Shown here: in pieces, positions 1 to 9,431 of the stretch
Position numbering within the stretch: the stretch's first letter is position 1
Layout: the number at the start of each line of letters is the position of its first letter
From: Nitrospirota bacterium
GTDB taxonomy: Bacteria; Nitrospirota; Thermodesulfovibrionia; Thermodesulfovibrionales; Magnetobacteriaceae
NCBI GenBank assembly: GCA_015233015.1
Contig: JADFYO010000022.1
Span: 1-51,530 of the forward strand
DNA: 51,530 bases
Direction: 5' to 3'
Translations under genes and position numbers: made by a program
The notes under the pieces: model-generated
Databases searched by the model: none
What the model was told of the DNA's origin: nothing
The model's input: the letters and a program-made list of their open reading frames with translations, nothing else

Positions 1-154
1 AGGAGAAAAGGACTACTGACTTAGGACATACACCCGCCCCTTTGGGGCTTGGGCTATGAAAAATATATGGACTTGCTGTAACTTAAAAAAGGCAATTTTC
101 TGTCTTGACAAATGGGTCCACCATAGAGTGCAAAATTGAGTTGATCTTCAGCCT
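1..154. other. Left-edge non-coding stretch
   Basis: No gene can be supported here. There is a small hairpin GCCCC-TTT-GGGGC at 36-48. A short open frame on the plus strand runs off the left edge and stops at 57-59, too short to judge. The stretch lies downstream of the minus-strand rubredoxin gene. Confidence 0.4.
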
Positions 155-322
155 TTAAGATTCTACAGGTTTGAAGAATTTTTTACCTACCCCACAGAGC
201 GGACATTTCCAATCTTCCGGTAAGTCCTCAAATCTCGTACCGGCTGGAATCTTACCTCTTTTATCTCCCTTCGCTGGATTGTATATATACCCACAATTAC
301 CTGTAGATTGACATTGCCACAT
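155..322 (-). CDS. Rubredoxin with unusual CX5C first cluster
   Basis: Small non-haem iron electron carrier of 55 residues. The single Fe would be bound by four cysteines: C4 and C10 (followed by GYIYNP) and C40 and C43 (in CPLCG). The body has the family hallmarks [20 protein letters not shown]. Length fits a standalone rubredoxin. The ATG at 322 has a good ribosome binding site, AGGAGG at 331-336 read on the minus strand. Oddly, the first cysteine pair is spaced CX5C, where almost all rubredoxins have CX2C and a few type II forms have CX4C. The redox partner cannot be told from the neighbours; rubredoxins typically serve oxygen or superoxide reduction or anaerobic electron transfer. The gene is transcribed away from a Crp/Fnr-like palindrome at 433-448. 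Confidence 0.88.
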   Translation of the reverse strand: MWQCQSTGNCGYIYNPAKGDKRGKIPAGTRFEDLPEDWKCPLCGVGKKFFKPVES

Positions 323-432
323 AAACTTTTCCTCCTAAAATAGTTCGATTTAATAGTTCTATAGATATACGATATGCAGGCCGATAAGCGCTGACCACTG
401 CTTAGTATAGTATATAAGTAGTGTGCTATGAA

Positions 433-448
433 TATGATTTAAATCATA
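433..448. promoter_or_regulatory. Crp/Fnr-family-like operator palindrome
   Basis: A perfect 16-bp palindrome, TATGATTTAAATCATA, fits the TTGAT-N4-ATCAA half-site pattern of the Fnr/Crp family except at the outer base. It lies between the rubredoxin gene (minus) and the small exported-peptide gene (plus). Minus-strand TATACT hexamers at 404-409 and 409-414 would put a rubredoxin start near 397, leaving the palindrome centred about 42-44 bases upstream, the usual place for a class II activator. The sequence is seen; the function is inferred. Confidence 0.45.
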
Positions 449-521
449 GAGTTTTTAATTTGACTTGATTATTATAGATATCAGGTTATCTGCTTATTGT
501 AGTTAACAAGAGTAAACACAC

Positions 522-540
522 CTCTTCTGATACAGAAGAG
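522..540 (+). other. Hairpin in leader of small exported-peptide gene
   Basis: Seven-base perfect stem CTCTTCT / AGAAGAG with a GATAC loop, ending 11 bases before the GGAGG ribosome binding site of the gene starting at 562. It could stabilise the message or modulate translation. It is not followed by a T run, so it is not a classic terminator. Confidence 0.4.
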
Positions 541-561
541 AAAAAATTCTTGGAGGTATCT

Positions 562-735
562 ATGAAGAAAATACTTGTGTTGAGTATCGTAGCAGTAGTT
601 ATGTTGTCGGGTCTGTGTTATGGGATGGAAGAATTATCTTTCTCACCTAAAGGTAGTCCTGTGTTGGCTGCTGGAGATGGACATATCCTAACTTCCTATA
701 GAACAGAATTGTCGTTCTCTCCATCAAAACATTAA
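562..735 (+). CDS. Small secreted peptide with repeated ELSFSP motif
   Basis: Unrecognised 57-residue protein. The start at 562 is chosen because GGAGG at 552-556 is optimally spaced and because the product then begins with a clean signal peptide: MKK, a hydrophobic core of about 15 residues, and likely cleavage after CYG (residue 21). The mature peptide would be about 36 residues and is bracketed by two copies of ELSFSP, one near its start and one next to its C-terminus. The residue before the signal-peptide Cys is Leu, so a lipoprotein is unlikely. The strong ribosome binding site and leader hairpin favour real expression. Function is unknown; it could be a periplasmic or secreted peptide or a processed signal. 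Confidence 0.6.
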   Translation: MKKILVLSIVAVVMLSGLCYGMEELSFSPKGSPVLAAGDGHILTSYRTELSFSPSKH

Positions 736-889
736 ATCACCTATGGTCATACCGGTGTATTCCACGCCCATTTCTTATTACAATGAACCTGTAAAAAACA
801 TCCCATTATGCAATTATACCGGAGTATGGGTATCAGTTCGTCTTGTTATTATCAAATGGCAGGGCGTCTGATTGCTTGACAGGTGCTGG

Positions 890-1288
890 TCAAGGCAATA
901 GCTTCTTAATAAATGTTTCAGCTTCTTTCATTTCTTCTTTAACCGTTGTTACATGCGTTATTAATCCCCTGTAATATCCGGCAATATGCAATGTTTCATA
1001 CAGCCTGTCAAATTCCCTTACGAGCTTGCCATTGTTGACGGACAGGTGCTTCTTTATGGCGGCCATGTACCCGTCCACTGACTTAGGTAATTCTTTGCGG
1101 GTAAGACCCTTTTTTATCAGAGCCTCGTTAATCGCTTCCAGTATGGCAAGGTACGCCGTGCCGAACGCTTCACGGACGGGCTTTTTGTCGAGGTAGGTAT
1201 TGTCTTCAATGGCTGCGGCTTTCAACAGACCTTTAGCGTTTTCCATGTACCGGTACGCTTCCTTTTCTTTGTGTACCTGCTTAGGCAT
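890..1288 (-). CDS. HEPN-like helical protein (DUF5618-like)
   Basis: A 132-residue, mostly alpha-helical cytoplasmic protein. Near the C-terminus it has R-G-L-I-T-H, which fits the RX4-6H motif of HEPN-fold RNases and nucleotide-binding partners. The N-terminal part (AYRYMENAKGLLKAA, followed by a conserved YLDKKPVREAFGTAYLAILEAINEAL-type helix region) resembles the small DUF5618 family; this resemblance is from memory. HEPN proteins often pair with a MNT nucleotidyltransferase antitoxin, but none adjoins it here. It sits alone between the small peptide gene and tRNA-Gly, reading away from the tRNA and tgt genes on the same strand. It may be an orphan toxin-like protein or have another role. 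Confidence 0.6.
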   Translation of the reverse strand: MPKQVHKEKEAYRYMENAKGLLKAAAIEDNTYLDKKPVREAFGTAYLAILEAINEALIKKGLTRKELPKSVDGYMAAIKKHLSVNNGKLVREFDRLYETLHIAGYYRGLITHVTTVKEEMKEAETFIKKLLP

Positions 1289-1432
1289 TCTTAACTATCC
1301 CCATGCTTAATAGTAACCCTTTTAGATTATCAGTGTCAACACGGACGGCAAAGACAGTGATTAGTATTCGCTCTTAGGAATTTCAAGGGGTATTTCAAGA
1401 AATATCTTTCCGTCTGAAAAAAATATGAGGAA

Positions 1433-1503
1433 GCGGGCGACGGGATTCGAACCCGCGGCCAATAGCTTGGGAAGCTATCACTCTACCACTGAGTTACGCC
1501 CGC
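1433..1503 (-). tRNA. tRNA-Gly (anticodon CCC)
   Basis: The minus strand folds into a full cloverleaf of 71 nt. It has acceptor GCGGGCG/CGCCCGC, D arm ACTC/GAGT, anticodon stem ATAGC/GCTAT around loop TTCCCAA (anticodon CCC), and T arm GCGGG-TTCGAAT-CCCGT. The CCA end is not encoded, so it must be added by CCA transferase. It decodes GGG. Confidence 0.96.
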
Positions 1504-1549
1504 AACAGATGGCAGCTTGAAAAATTATAACACGTAGGGCAAAAATCTT

Positions 1550-3642
<2,093 letters not shown>

Positions 3643-3650
<8 letters not shown>

Positions 3651-3663
3651 ATCGATTTCATAT
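3643..3663 (-). repeat. Start-codon tandem duplication at rnz
   Basis: GATTTCATAT occurs twice, 11 bases apart (3643-3652 and 3654-3663). On the minus strand this gives two copies of ATATGAAATC. The upstream ATG would yield only MKSI before a stop, so the downstream copy is the functional start. Confidence 0.6.
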
Positions 3664-3681
3664 TTAAAAGTCTTCGTGCTA

Positions 3682-3716
3682 TATGATACAATGTCCCAGT
3701 ATTGTTATGATACAAT
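3682..3716 (+). promoter_or_regulatory. Duplicated -10-like motif upstream of galT
   Basis: The 11-mer TATGATACAAT occurs at 3682-3692 and again at 3706-3716. Each holds two -10-like hexamers (TATGAT and TACAAT). This could be tandem promoters or a direct-repeat operator for galT, which starts at 3757 behind a strong TAGGAGGACC ribosome binding site. No matching -35 is clear. Confidence 0.35.
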
Positions 3717-3756
3717 AATATATTGTGATTTGATAAAATAATGTTTAGGAGGACCA

Positions 3757-4749
3757 ATGTCTGAGCTAAGAAAGGACCCGATAATAGGCAGGTGGGTTAT
3801 CATCTCAACAGAAAGAGGGAAAAGGCCGTCAGATTTCATCTCCCCGTCACACAAGAGAAAAAAGACAGTGGGGTTTTGTCCATTTTGCAAGGGACATGAG
3901 TTCACTACTCCAAACGAAATAATGGCCTTCCGCGGGCCGGATAAGATGGGGGCGTCGGACTGGACACTCAGAGTAGTGCCAAATAAATTCCCCGCTCTTC
4001 ACATCGAGGGTGAGCTTGACAGGTCAGGCGATGGTATCTTCGGGAGAATGAACGGCATCGGCGCTCACGAAGTTATCATAGAAACCCCGCACCATGATTT
4101 ATCGCTCGCCTCGATGAGCACGAAATCAGCTGCCGATGTCCTCTGGGCTTTCTATTCAAGGATGACTGACCTGCGTAAGGACAAGAGATTTAAGTATGTA
4201 CTTATCTTTAAAAACGAGGGGGAGGCCGCAGGTTCAACCCTCGAGCATACGCACAGCCAACTGATAGCCCTTCCCATCGTCCCTAAAAGGGTGCAGGAAG
4301 AGCTTGACTCGGCCAAAAAATACCACAACTTCATGGAGAAATGTATCTACTGCGACCTCATCGAGCAGGAATCCAATATCAACAGAAGGATTATCTATCA
4401 AAATACATCATATATAGCCATCTCGGCATATGCACCACGAGTGCCGTTTGAGACATGGATACTCCCACGCCGCCATGAGTCGGCCTTTGCTCCCGATAAC
4501 AACGATTTCACCTATCTGGCCGAGACCCTTCAGTCAGTGCTGAGGATGTATGATAAGATTCTTGACGTGCCGCCATACAGCTTCATAGTCCATACGGCAC
4601 CGTTTACAGAAGAAGACAACAGCTACTACCACTGGCATATAGAAATATTCCCTAAACTGACCAAAACAGCTGGTTTTGAGTGGGGCTCAGGCTTCTATAT
4701 AAACCCGACATCCCCCGAAGACGCCACAAGATATATGAGAGAAGGATAG
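3757..4749 (+). CDS. galT: Galactose-1-phosphate uridylyltransferase family
   Basis: HIT-superfamily nucleotidylyltransferase of 330 residues, converting galactose-1-P plus UDP-glucose to UDP-galactose and glucose-1-P (Leloir pathway). It shows the N-terminal DPIIGRWVIISTERGKRPSDF block and the zinc cysteines CPFCKGHE, then VVPNKFPAL and GAHEVIIETPHH. The active-site signature H164-T-H166-S-Q168 places the nucleophile at H166. The usual HPHGQ is HTHSQ here, as in several bacterial homologues of looser specificity, so an ADP-glucose- or other sugar-1-P-acting enzyme is possible. A second metal region CIYCDLIEQE and the C-terminal HWHIEIFPK block are present. No other Leloir genes are adjacent. 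Confidence 0.88.
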   Translation: MSELRKDPIIGRWVIISTERGKRPSDFISPSHKRKKTVGFCPFCKGHEFTTPNEIMAFRGPDKMGASDWTLRVVPNKFPALHIEGELDRSGDGIFGRMNGIGAHEVIIETPHHDLSLASMSTKSAADVLWAFYSRMTDLRKDKRFKYVLIFKNEGEAAGSTLEHTHSQLIALPIVPKRVQEELDSAKKYHNFMEKCIYCDLIEQESNINRRIIYQNTSYIAISAYAPRVPFETWILPRRHESAFAPDNNDFTYLAETLQSVLRMYDKILDVPPYSFIVHTAPFTEEDNSYYHWHIEIFPKLTKTAGFEWGSGFYINPTSPEDATRYMREG

Positions 4750-4784
4750 ATAGAGAGGGATAGAGAGGCAGAGGGATAGAGAGA
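4744..4784 (+). repeat. GGATAGAGAG-type short tandem repeat
   Basis: Purine-rich tandem units related to GGATAGAGAG begin in the last codons of galT and fill the first part of the gap before the response regulator gene. It is probably a slippage-prone spacer with no visible function. Confidence 0.5.
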
Positions 4785-4844
4785 CGCTTTGTGTTTGAGT
4801 TGATTTGTATTATAAATTTATAAATTATATAAAGGAGGAATAGA

Positions 4845-5195
4845 ATGAAGGTTTTAATTGTAGATGATGACCCGCACCTGAGGAAGCTGTATAAGGAAGA
4901 ATTAGAGGATGAGCACTACGATGTTTATATAGCAAGTTCCGGCAAAGAGGCCCTTGAGATATTCGCTAAGGAGCTGCCTGACATCGTAACCCTTGATATT
5001 CTCATGCCCGGCATGGACGGCATCGAGGTGCTGCGAAGAATGAAGGAGCAAAAACCAAATCTGCCCGTGATAATGTCCACGGCGTATGATTACAGGGATG
5101 ATTTTTCGGTATGGGCGTCTGATGCCTACGTAGTAAAATCTGCCGACATGACGGAGCTGAAAAATACGATAAAGAATCTCCTCAGTAAAAAATGA
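4845..5195 (+). CDS. Single-domain CheY-like response regulator
   Basis: A 116-residue stand-alone receiver domain with no output domain. Acidic pocket D7-D8-D9, phosphoacceptor D51 in LDILMPGMDG, S78/T79 switch residues and invariant K98 are all present, so it should accept phosphate. It would act by protein-protein contact, for example with a flagellar motor, a kinase or a phosphorelay. AAAGGAGG lies just before the ATG. Its stop overlaps the start of rlmD (ATGA), so the two are translationally coupled. No kinase is adjacent; the nearest in the window is the flagellar kinase at 25.4 kb. Confidence 0.93.
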   Translation: MKVLIVDDDPHLRKLYKEELEDEHYDVYIASSGKEALEIFAKELPDIVTLDILMPGMDGIEVLRRMKEQKPNLPVIMSTAYDYRDDFSVWASDAYVVKSADMTELKNTIKNLLSKK

Positions 5196-6436
5196 AGACC
5201 TTGGAGTTGGACTCCCTTGCCCCCATTTATGGAGGCATGTGCCTGTCGCGGCTTGACGGGGTTGTGTTCATAAAGGGCGCAATCCCCGGAGAAAAGGTGC
5301 TGGCTGAGTTGAAGGAGACCAAAAGGGATTATTCCATCGCCGAGGCTATAGAGATTCTCAACGGTTCCTCAGACAGGGTAACGCCCCGGTGCCGTGTCTA
5401 TGGCATGTGCGGTGGCTGCCACTACCAGCACATCTCATATGAGAGGCAGCTATCGATTAAAGAGGAAATTGTTAATGACTGCCTCAGGCGGATAGCTAAA
5501 ATTGATATTCCCGTTGACGGGACAATTGCGGGAAGCCAATGGAACTACCGGCGAAAGGTTCAGTTTAAGTTGTCCGGCGGCTCTACCCCTGCTATAGGTT
5601 TTTACAGAGAGGGCACAAGAGACGTTGTAGGTGTCGATGAGTGTGCGCTGCTCAACGCCGGGTTAAACAGATTTCTTATGAAATTAAAAGGGGCGCGCTT
5701 TCTCAATGGCGTCAGGGAAGTCCACATGCTTACGGGCAAGACCACGGTAGCCTTCCTCAAAGGCCCTGAAGTGGATGAGGCAAAACTTGAGTTCATGCTG
5801 GATATAGGATTTGACGGAGCCGTCGGGGCGCTTGCCCCGGACTATCATCGAACGCACTTGGCCGGGGAGGCGTATTGTCTTCTAACGATAGGAGATGAAC
5901 TCAATCAGGGGATAGATTATACCGTGTCGCCGCAGGGTTTTTTCCAGTCAAACTGGGAGTTAAATCAGGTGTTGGTCGGGAAGGTTAAGGAATTATTGGG
6001 TGATGTCAGCGGCAAGAGGGTGATTGATATTTACGGCGGGGCGGGCAACTTCTCACTCCCCCTGTCAAAAACGGCCAAAGAGATAACTATCGTGGAAGAC
6101 AACCCATACTCGGCAGCCGACGGTGAGCGAAATATAGCGCTTGGTAACTTTAATAACATAACATATATAACGAAGTCGTTTGAGATAATGAGAGAAAACA
6201 AGACATATGACGTAGCAATCGTCGACCCGCCGCGAATAGGTCTCACAAAGGCTGCAATCGGGAAGCTGTTGTCTCTGAAGGCAGAGACGATTGCCTATAT
6301 TTCATGCAACCCTTCGACATTTGCCCGCGACGCGGCAAAGCTTCAGGACAGATACACGCTGTCCCCGGTAATATTAATAGATATGTTTCCAAACACATAC
6401 CACTGCGAAGTTCTGGGAATATTTCACAGCAGATAA
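5192..6436 (+). CDS. rlmD: 23S rRNA (uracil-5-)-methyltransferase, RlmD/RumA family
   Basis: SAM-dependent m5U methyltransferase of 414 residues. An N-terminal TRAM RNA-binding domain (about 1-55) is followed by a 4Fe-4S-type cysteine set C67, C73, C76, C151. The C-terminal Rossmann domain has VIDIYGGAGNFSLPLS (SAM site), DPPRIGL, and YISCNPSTFARD with the catalytic C372. The RumA-type iron-sulphur cysteines separate it from TrmA. Target U1939 (RlmD) versus U747 (RlmC) cannot be told from sequence alone, so the symbol is tentative. It overlaps the upstream regulator gene by 4 bases. The stop TAATG overlaps a 14-codon mini-frame that runs into the next gene. Confidence 0.92.
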   Translation: MKTLELDSLAPIYGGMCLSRLDGVVFIKGAIPGEKVLAELKETKRDYSIAEAIEILNGSSDRVTPRCRVYGMCGGCHYQHISYERQLSIKEEIVNDCLRRIAKIDIPVDGTIAGSQWNYRRKVQFKLSGGSTPAIGFYREGTRDVVGVDECALLNAGLNRFLMKLKGARFLNGVREVHMLTGKTTVAFLKGPEVDEAKLEFMLDIGFDGAVGALAPDYHRTHLAGEAYCLLTIGDELNQGIDYTVSPQGFFQSNWELNQVLVGKVKELLGDVSGKRVIDIYGGAGNFSLPLSKTAKEITIVEDNPYSAADGERNIALGNFNNITYITKSFEIMRENKTYDVAIVDPPRIGLTKAAIGKLLSLKAETIAYISCNPSTFARDAAKLQDRYTLSPVILIDMFPNTYHCEVLGIFHSR

Positions 6437-6480
6437 TGGAAACCCCTGAGGGCATGGGTATGAAGACCAGGTTTAAATGA
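6436..6480 (+). other. 14-codon mini-frame linking rlmD to AAA+ gene
   Basis: An ATG at 6436 overlaps the rlmD stop (TAATG). Its frame of 14 codons ends in a TGA overlapping the ATG of the ATPase gene (ATGA at 6477-6480). The ATPase gene has no good ribosome binding site of its own, so this mini-frame could couple its translation to rlmD. It may also be chance. Confidence 0.3.
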
Positions 6481-7799
6481 GGGTAAACGGCGAGTTTCTG
6501 CGTCTTATCGATTTACGCGAGTCCACACCTTGTCCGCTGAGCGTTAGCGGGCGTTTTATTCATAGAGTAAGGGAGATGATTGCCCTTGACGAGAATGCCT
6601 TCCCTGAGATATTTGGACTCGGTCATGTGAAACGCCGGCTTGTAGAGGTGCTGGCAACAGGCAGCGGGGTTCTCATAAAAGGTGATTTCGGCGTTGGTAA
6701 GACACATTTATGCAGCGCGGTGTTTGCCGTCTTACAAGGGTACTATCTGAGACATCCGGTTTATACTAACGAGGGCTGTCCGGTAAGGGAAAACTCCATT
6801 CACCTGTTTAATTATATCGTAAATAATGACCAATCTTCGTTAGACAATATCTGCCCGGTGTGCAGACACAGATACGCCTCTGGTGCTGCCGGACTGATAC
6901 CCATAGAGAGGGTTTATATTACCGAGGGCGGCGGGTTTGCCCGCATTCAGGGTAATGAAGACATAGAACCGGAAAAGATACTCGGCATGTACCATCTTAC
7001 AAGATTTGCCGAGATAGGCGACCCCTTTGACCCGCGGGTGCTGGAGGGGGGGAAGATTGCACAGGCATCGGGCGGCGTCCTCTTTGTCGATGAGCTTGGA
7101 CTTATGAATAACGAGGCACAGTACGCCCTTATCCAGTCGCTTCAGGAAAGGCGCTTTACGCCGTCAAACAGCAGGATGACATTCCCCATCGATTTACTTT
7201 TCGTCTCTACGACAAACAATACTAACGATTTCAGGATTCACAAGGCCGTGGCAAACCGTCTCGTGGGTATCCCCATTGACCGGGTGGAACTGGCGGACGA
7301 GGTGCTGATTGTGAAAAAAGAGATTGCACAAAACGGTCTGGACGTGAGATTTCCTGAGCTGTTTCTTGAGTTTATTGTGAGCACTTTAAGGACACTGAAT
7401 AATGTCGTCGTATATCTTGGGCCGCGCTCATCCATACGGGCAGCTCAGATTGCCTGTGCCTCGGCTTTTGTCGAATGCCGCGGGACGGTGTCATTTTGCG
7501 ACGTAAAAGAAGGTCTTCATACGGAGATAACCGGTCAGGGCAGCGAGGAGACATTTGACGAGATAAATGAAATGTTGTCGAAGGATTTTCCATCAGTAGT
7601 AGAATTTATAAAGGAGCGGGTGCCTGTTATAGAAAATGCCTTTTCGATCATCGATACTTTTAAAGACGCGGAGACCGCCTTTTTATTCATGGACATGCAG
7701 CTGATAGACGACATGATGGCATATCTTAAGGAGGATGACCGCAGGCCGGAGACCATTAAGGCGTACCTCGATGCCTATGCCGTTACGTGCGTGTTGTGA
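6477..7799 (+). CDS. MoxR/ChlI-like AAA+ ATPase
   Basis: AAA+ ATPase of 440 residues resembling magnesium-chelatase subunit I and MoxR-type chaperone ATPases. Walker A is GDFGVGKT (69-76); Walker B is GGVLFVDELGLM (about 200), followed by sensor 1 LLFVSTTNN and AVANRLVGIPID for the arginine-finger region. Between Walker A and B an insertion carries cysteines (GCPV and, about 30 residues on, CPVCRHRY), a candidate zinc knuckle. It is followed 7 bases later by a VWA protein, the usual partner arrangement (BchI/BchD, NorQ/NorD, CbbQ/CbbO, MoxR/VWA). Such pairs remodel target proteins or help insert metals. No chelatase H subunit or obvious client is present, so the substrate is unknown. Confidence 0.85.
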   Translation: MRVNGEFLRLIDLRESTPCPLSVSGRFIHRVREMIALDENAFPEIFGLGHVKRRLVEVLATGSGVLIKGDFGVGKTHLCSAVFAVLQGYYLRHPVYTNEGCPVRENSIHLFNYIVNNDQSSLDNICPVCRHRYASGAAGLIPIERVYITEGGGFARIQGNEDIEPEKILGMYHLTRFAEIGDPFDPRVLEGGKIAQASGGVLFVDELGLMNNEAQYALIQSLQERRFTPSNSRMTFPIDLLFVSTTNNTNDFRIHKAVANRLVGIPIDRVELADEVLIVKKEIAQNGLDVRFPELFLEFIVSTLRTLNNVVVYLGPRSSIRAAQIACASAFVECRGTVSFCDVKEGLHTEITGQGSEETFDEINEMLSKDFPSVVEFIKERVPVIENAFSIIDTFKDAETAFLFMDMQLIDDMMAYLKEDDRRPETIKAYLDAYAVTCVL

Positions 7800-7806
7800 A
7801 GCCGCT

Positions 7807-8970
7807 ATGTTAATGAAAGACATAAGGCCGTGGTGTACGGGTGTGTTGCAATATGAGCGGGAAGGGTGCTGTTTTCTGCCGCCGGTGATTTTTGGTATGC
7901 TGTTGGATGAGAATGTCGGCTCCGGGGATGAGTTTGCTGCAAAGGCTATGGAAAAAATTAACCCAACGCCAAAAAACCTGTATGTGCCTTTTAATCCACC
8001 AGTGTTTCCATTTGACAACAGGGATTTCGAGGACCCGTTTTACCTTGTTGAGAACAGTCCCTGCGATATAATTGATTTGCAGTATCTTAAAGATATCCCG
8101 GACGATGAACTCATCGGCTATTTTAAAGATATATTTGTTAGATTTTCATATAAATCCAATGGCAGGATAAAGATAAAAAAGAAGGAACTCCTCCATTATG
8201 CAGGGAAAAACTACTATTTCGAGATAAAACGGGCAGAGGCAGGAAAAAAAGTTAAGGCAGAGAAACCCAGACAGAAATCCTTTCTCACGGGGAAAATCAA
8301 ATCGACAACGGCAATACACATTCCCGAAACAGCTCGCCGCAGCGTTATAAGGCGAAGAGTTTGCCTCGATGATATGATAATTCGGGATGAAGATGTCGTC
8401 AATCTCAAGCGGCGCGCCAGAGAGAGGTCAGATATCCTCGTGGCCTTGGACTCAAGTACATCGATGGAGCAGGGCGGCAAACTGGAATTCGCGAGGAAGG
8501 CCTGCCTGTCGTTTCACTATTACCAAAACAGTGGGCAGGACAGCAGGGATGCACGGGTGGAGTTCGTATCGTTTAACGATAAGATTGAAAAGATTGCCCC
8601 ACTTGACGTCCTCACACTAAAACCTATGGGGATGACCCATACTGCCGGGCTTCTTGATTTCGTATTCCGGTATTTCTCCCGAATGGGCAGTGATAATCAT
8701 GAACTCTATATCGTTACAGACGGCTACCCGCAGTGTGCCGGGATTGAAGACGCCGAATATCTCTCAATCACACTAAAAACGGCACTAAGGCTTAGGCGGC
8801 TTCTTATAAAGACAAGAATTCTCCTCGTCCACGCCCCGGGTTATGAGATTAATCCGAACAATTTGAAGTACAACAAATTAATCTGCGAAAGTTTGGGCGG
8901 TGAACTCATCAGGGTTGATGCGGATGGCCTGTCAGTTGCCTTGATAGACATAAAGGCGGCTTCTAATTGA
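7807..8970 (+). CDS. VWA-domain partner of the AAA+ ATPase
   Basis: Protein of 387 residues when started at 7807. Longer in-frame extension back to 7735 overlaps the ATPase gene and reads as low-quality sequence, so it is rejected. The N-terminal half (about 1-200) is unrecognised and ends in a basic stretch. The C-terminal half is a von Willebrand A domain with a full MIDAS: DSSTS (about 214-218), the Thr in GMTHT (about 276), and the Asp in IVTDGYP (about 303). An intact MIDAS predicts Mg2+-dependent protein binding. With the ATPase 7 bases upstream it should form a chaperone-like complex. Its stop overlaps the TTG start of rnhA. Confidence 0.82.
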   Translation: MLMKDIRPWCTGVLQYEREGCCFLPPVIFGMLLDENVGSGDEFAAKAMEKINPTPKNLYVPFNPPVFPFDNRDFEDPFYLVENSPCDIIDLQYLKDIPDDELIGYFKDIFVRFSYKSNGRIKIKKKELLHYAGKNYYFEIKRAEAGKKVKAEKPRQKSFLTGKIKSTTAIHIPETARRSVIRRRVCLDDMIIRDEDVVNLKRRARERSDILVALDSSTSMEQGGKLEFARKACLSFHYYQNSGQDSRDARVEFVSFNDKIEKIAPLDVLTLKPMGMTHTAGLLDFVFRYFSRMGSDNHELYIVTDGYPQCAGIEDAEYLSITLKTALRLRRLLIKTRILLVHAPGYEINPNNLKYNKLICESLGGELIRVDADGLSVALIDIKAASN

Positions 8971-9431
8971 GCGCGCCTCCTAAAGTGATTATATATACAG
9001 ATGGTGCGTGCAGCGGCAATCCCGGCGCCGGCGGTTATGGCGTTGTTATGATGACATCCACAAAAAGGAAGGAACTCTCCGCGGCATTTCGTGCAACCAC
9101 AAATAACAGAATGGAGCTTTCGGCGGTAATCGCTGGATTAGCGGAGTTGAGGACACGGTGCGAGGTCTCAATCTATACAGATTCACAGCTTATAGTAAAC
9201 GCCATGACAAAGGGATGGATTAAAAACTGGCAGGCTAATAACTGGGTAACAAGCTCCAAATCAAAAGTAAAAAACATAGACTTGTGGGAAAAACTATCGG
9301 CCCTATGTAAAGAACACGACGTTACATTTCATTGGATACGCGGGCACAGCGGCAATGCGGAAAACGAACGCTGCGATGTCCTTGCGCGCGATGCCATTAA
9401 ATCAGGGAAGTTCGGGGACATGGATGATTGA
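8967..9431 (+). CDS. rnhA: Ribonuclease HI
   Basis: Degrades the RNA strand of RNA-DNA hybrids (Okazaki primers, R-loops). It has 154 residues, as usual for the family. Catalytic acidic residues are D12 (YTDGACSGNPG), E50 (NNRMELSAV) and D72 (IYTDSQ), followed by HWIRGHSG and a final Asp in ERCDVLA. The start is TTG, overlapping the previous stop as TTGA, with AGGCGG upstream. The next gene begins inside its end (ATG at 9424, stop at 9431), so it is embedded in a coupled operon. Confidence 0.96.
   Translation: MSAPPKVIIYTDGACSGNPGAGGYGVVMMTSTKRKELSAAFRATTNNRMELSAVIAGLAELRTRCEVSIYTDSQLIVNAMTKGWIKNWQANNWVTSSKSKVKNIDLWEKLSALCKEHDVTFHWIRGHSGNAENERCDVLARDAIKSGKFGDMDD

Noticed and set aside
743-871. 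42-codon frame after the secreted-peptide gene
   Set aside because: It has ATG and stop but no ribosome binding site, and the sequence looks like random translation; too weak to list as a gene.
7735-7806. Longer N-terminus for the VWA protein
   Set aside because: It overlaps the ATPase coding end in another frame and reads as Arg-rich nonsense; the ATG at 7807 gives a normal start just after the ATPase stop.
9355-9423. Upstream extension of the YfhO-type protein
   Set aside because: These codons lie inside rnhA and do not extend the first membrane helix; ATG 9424 is the natural start.
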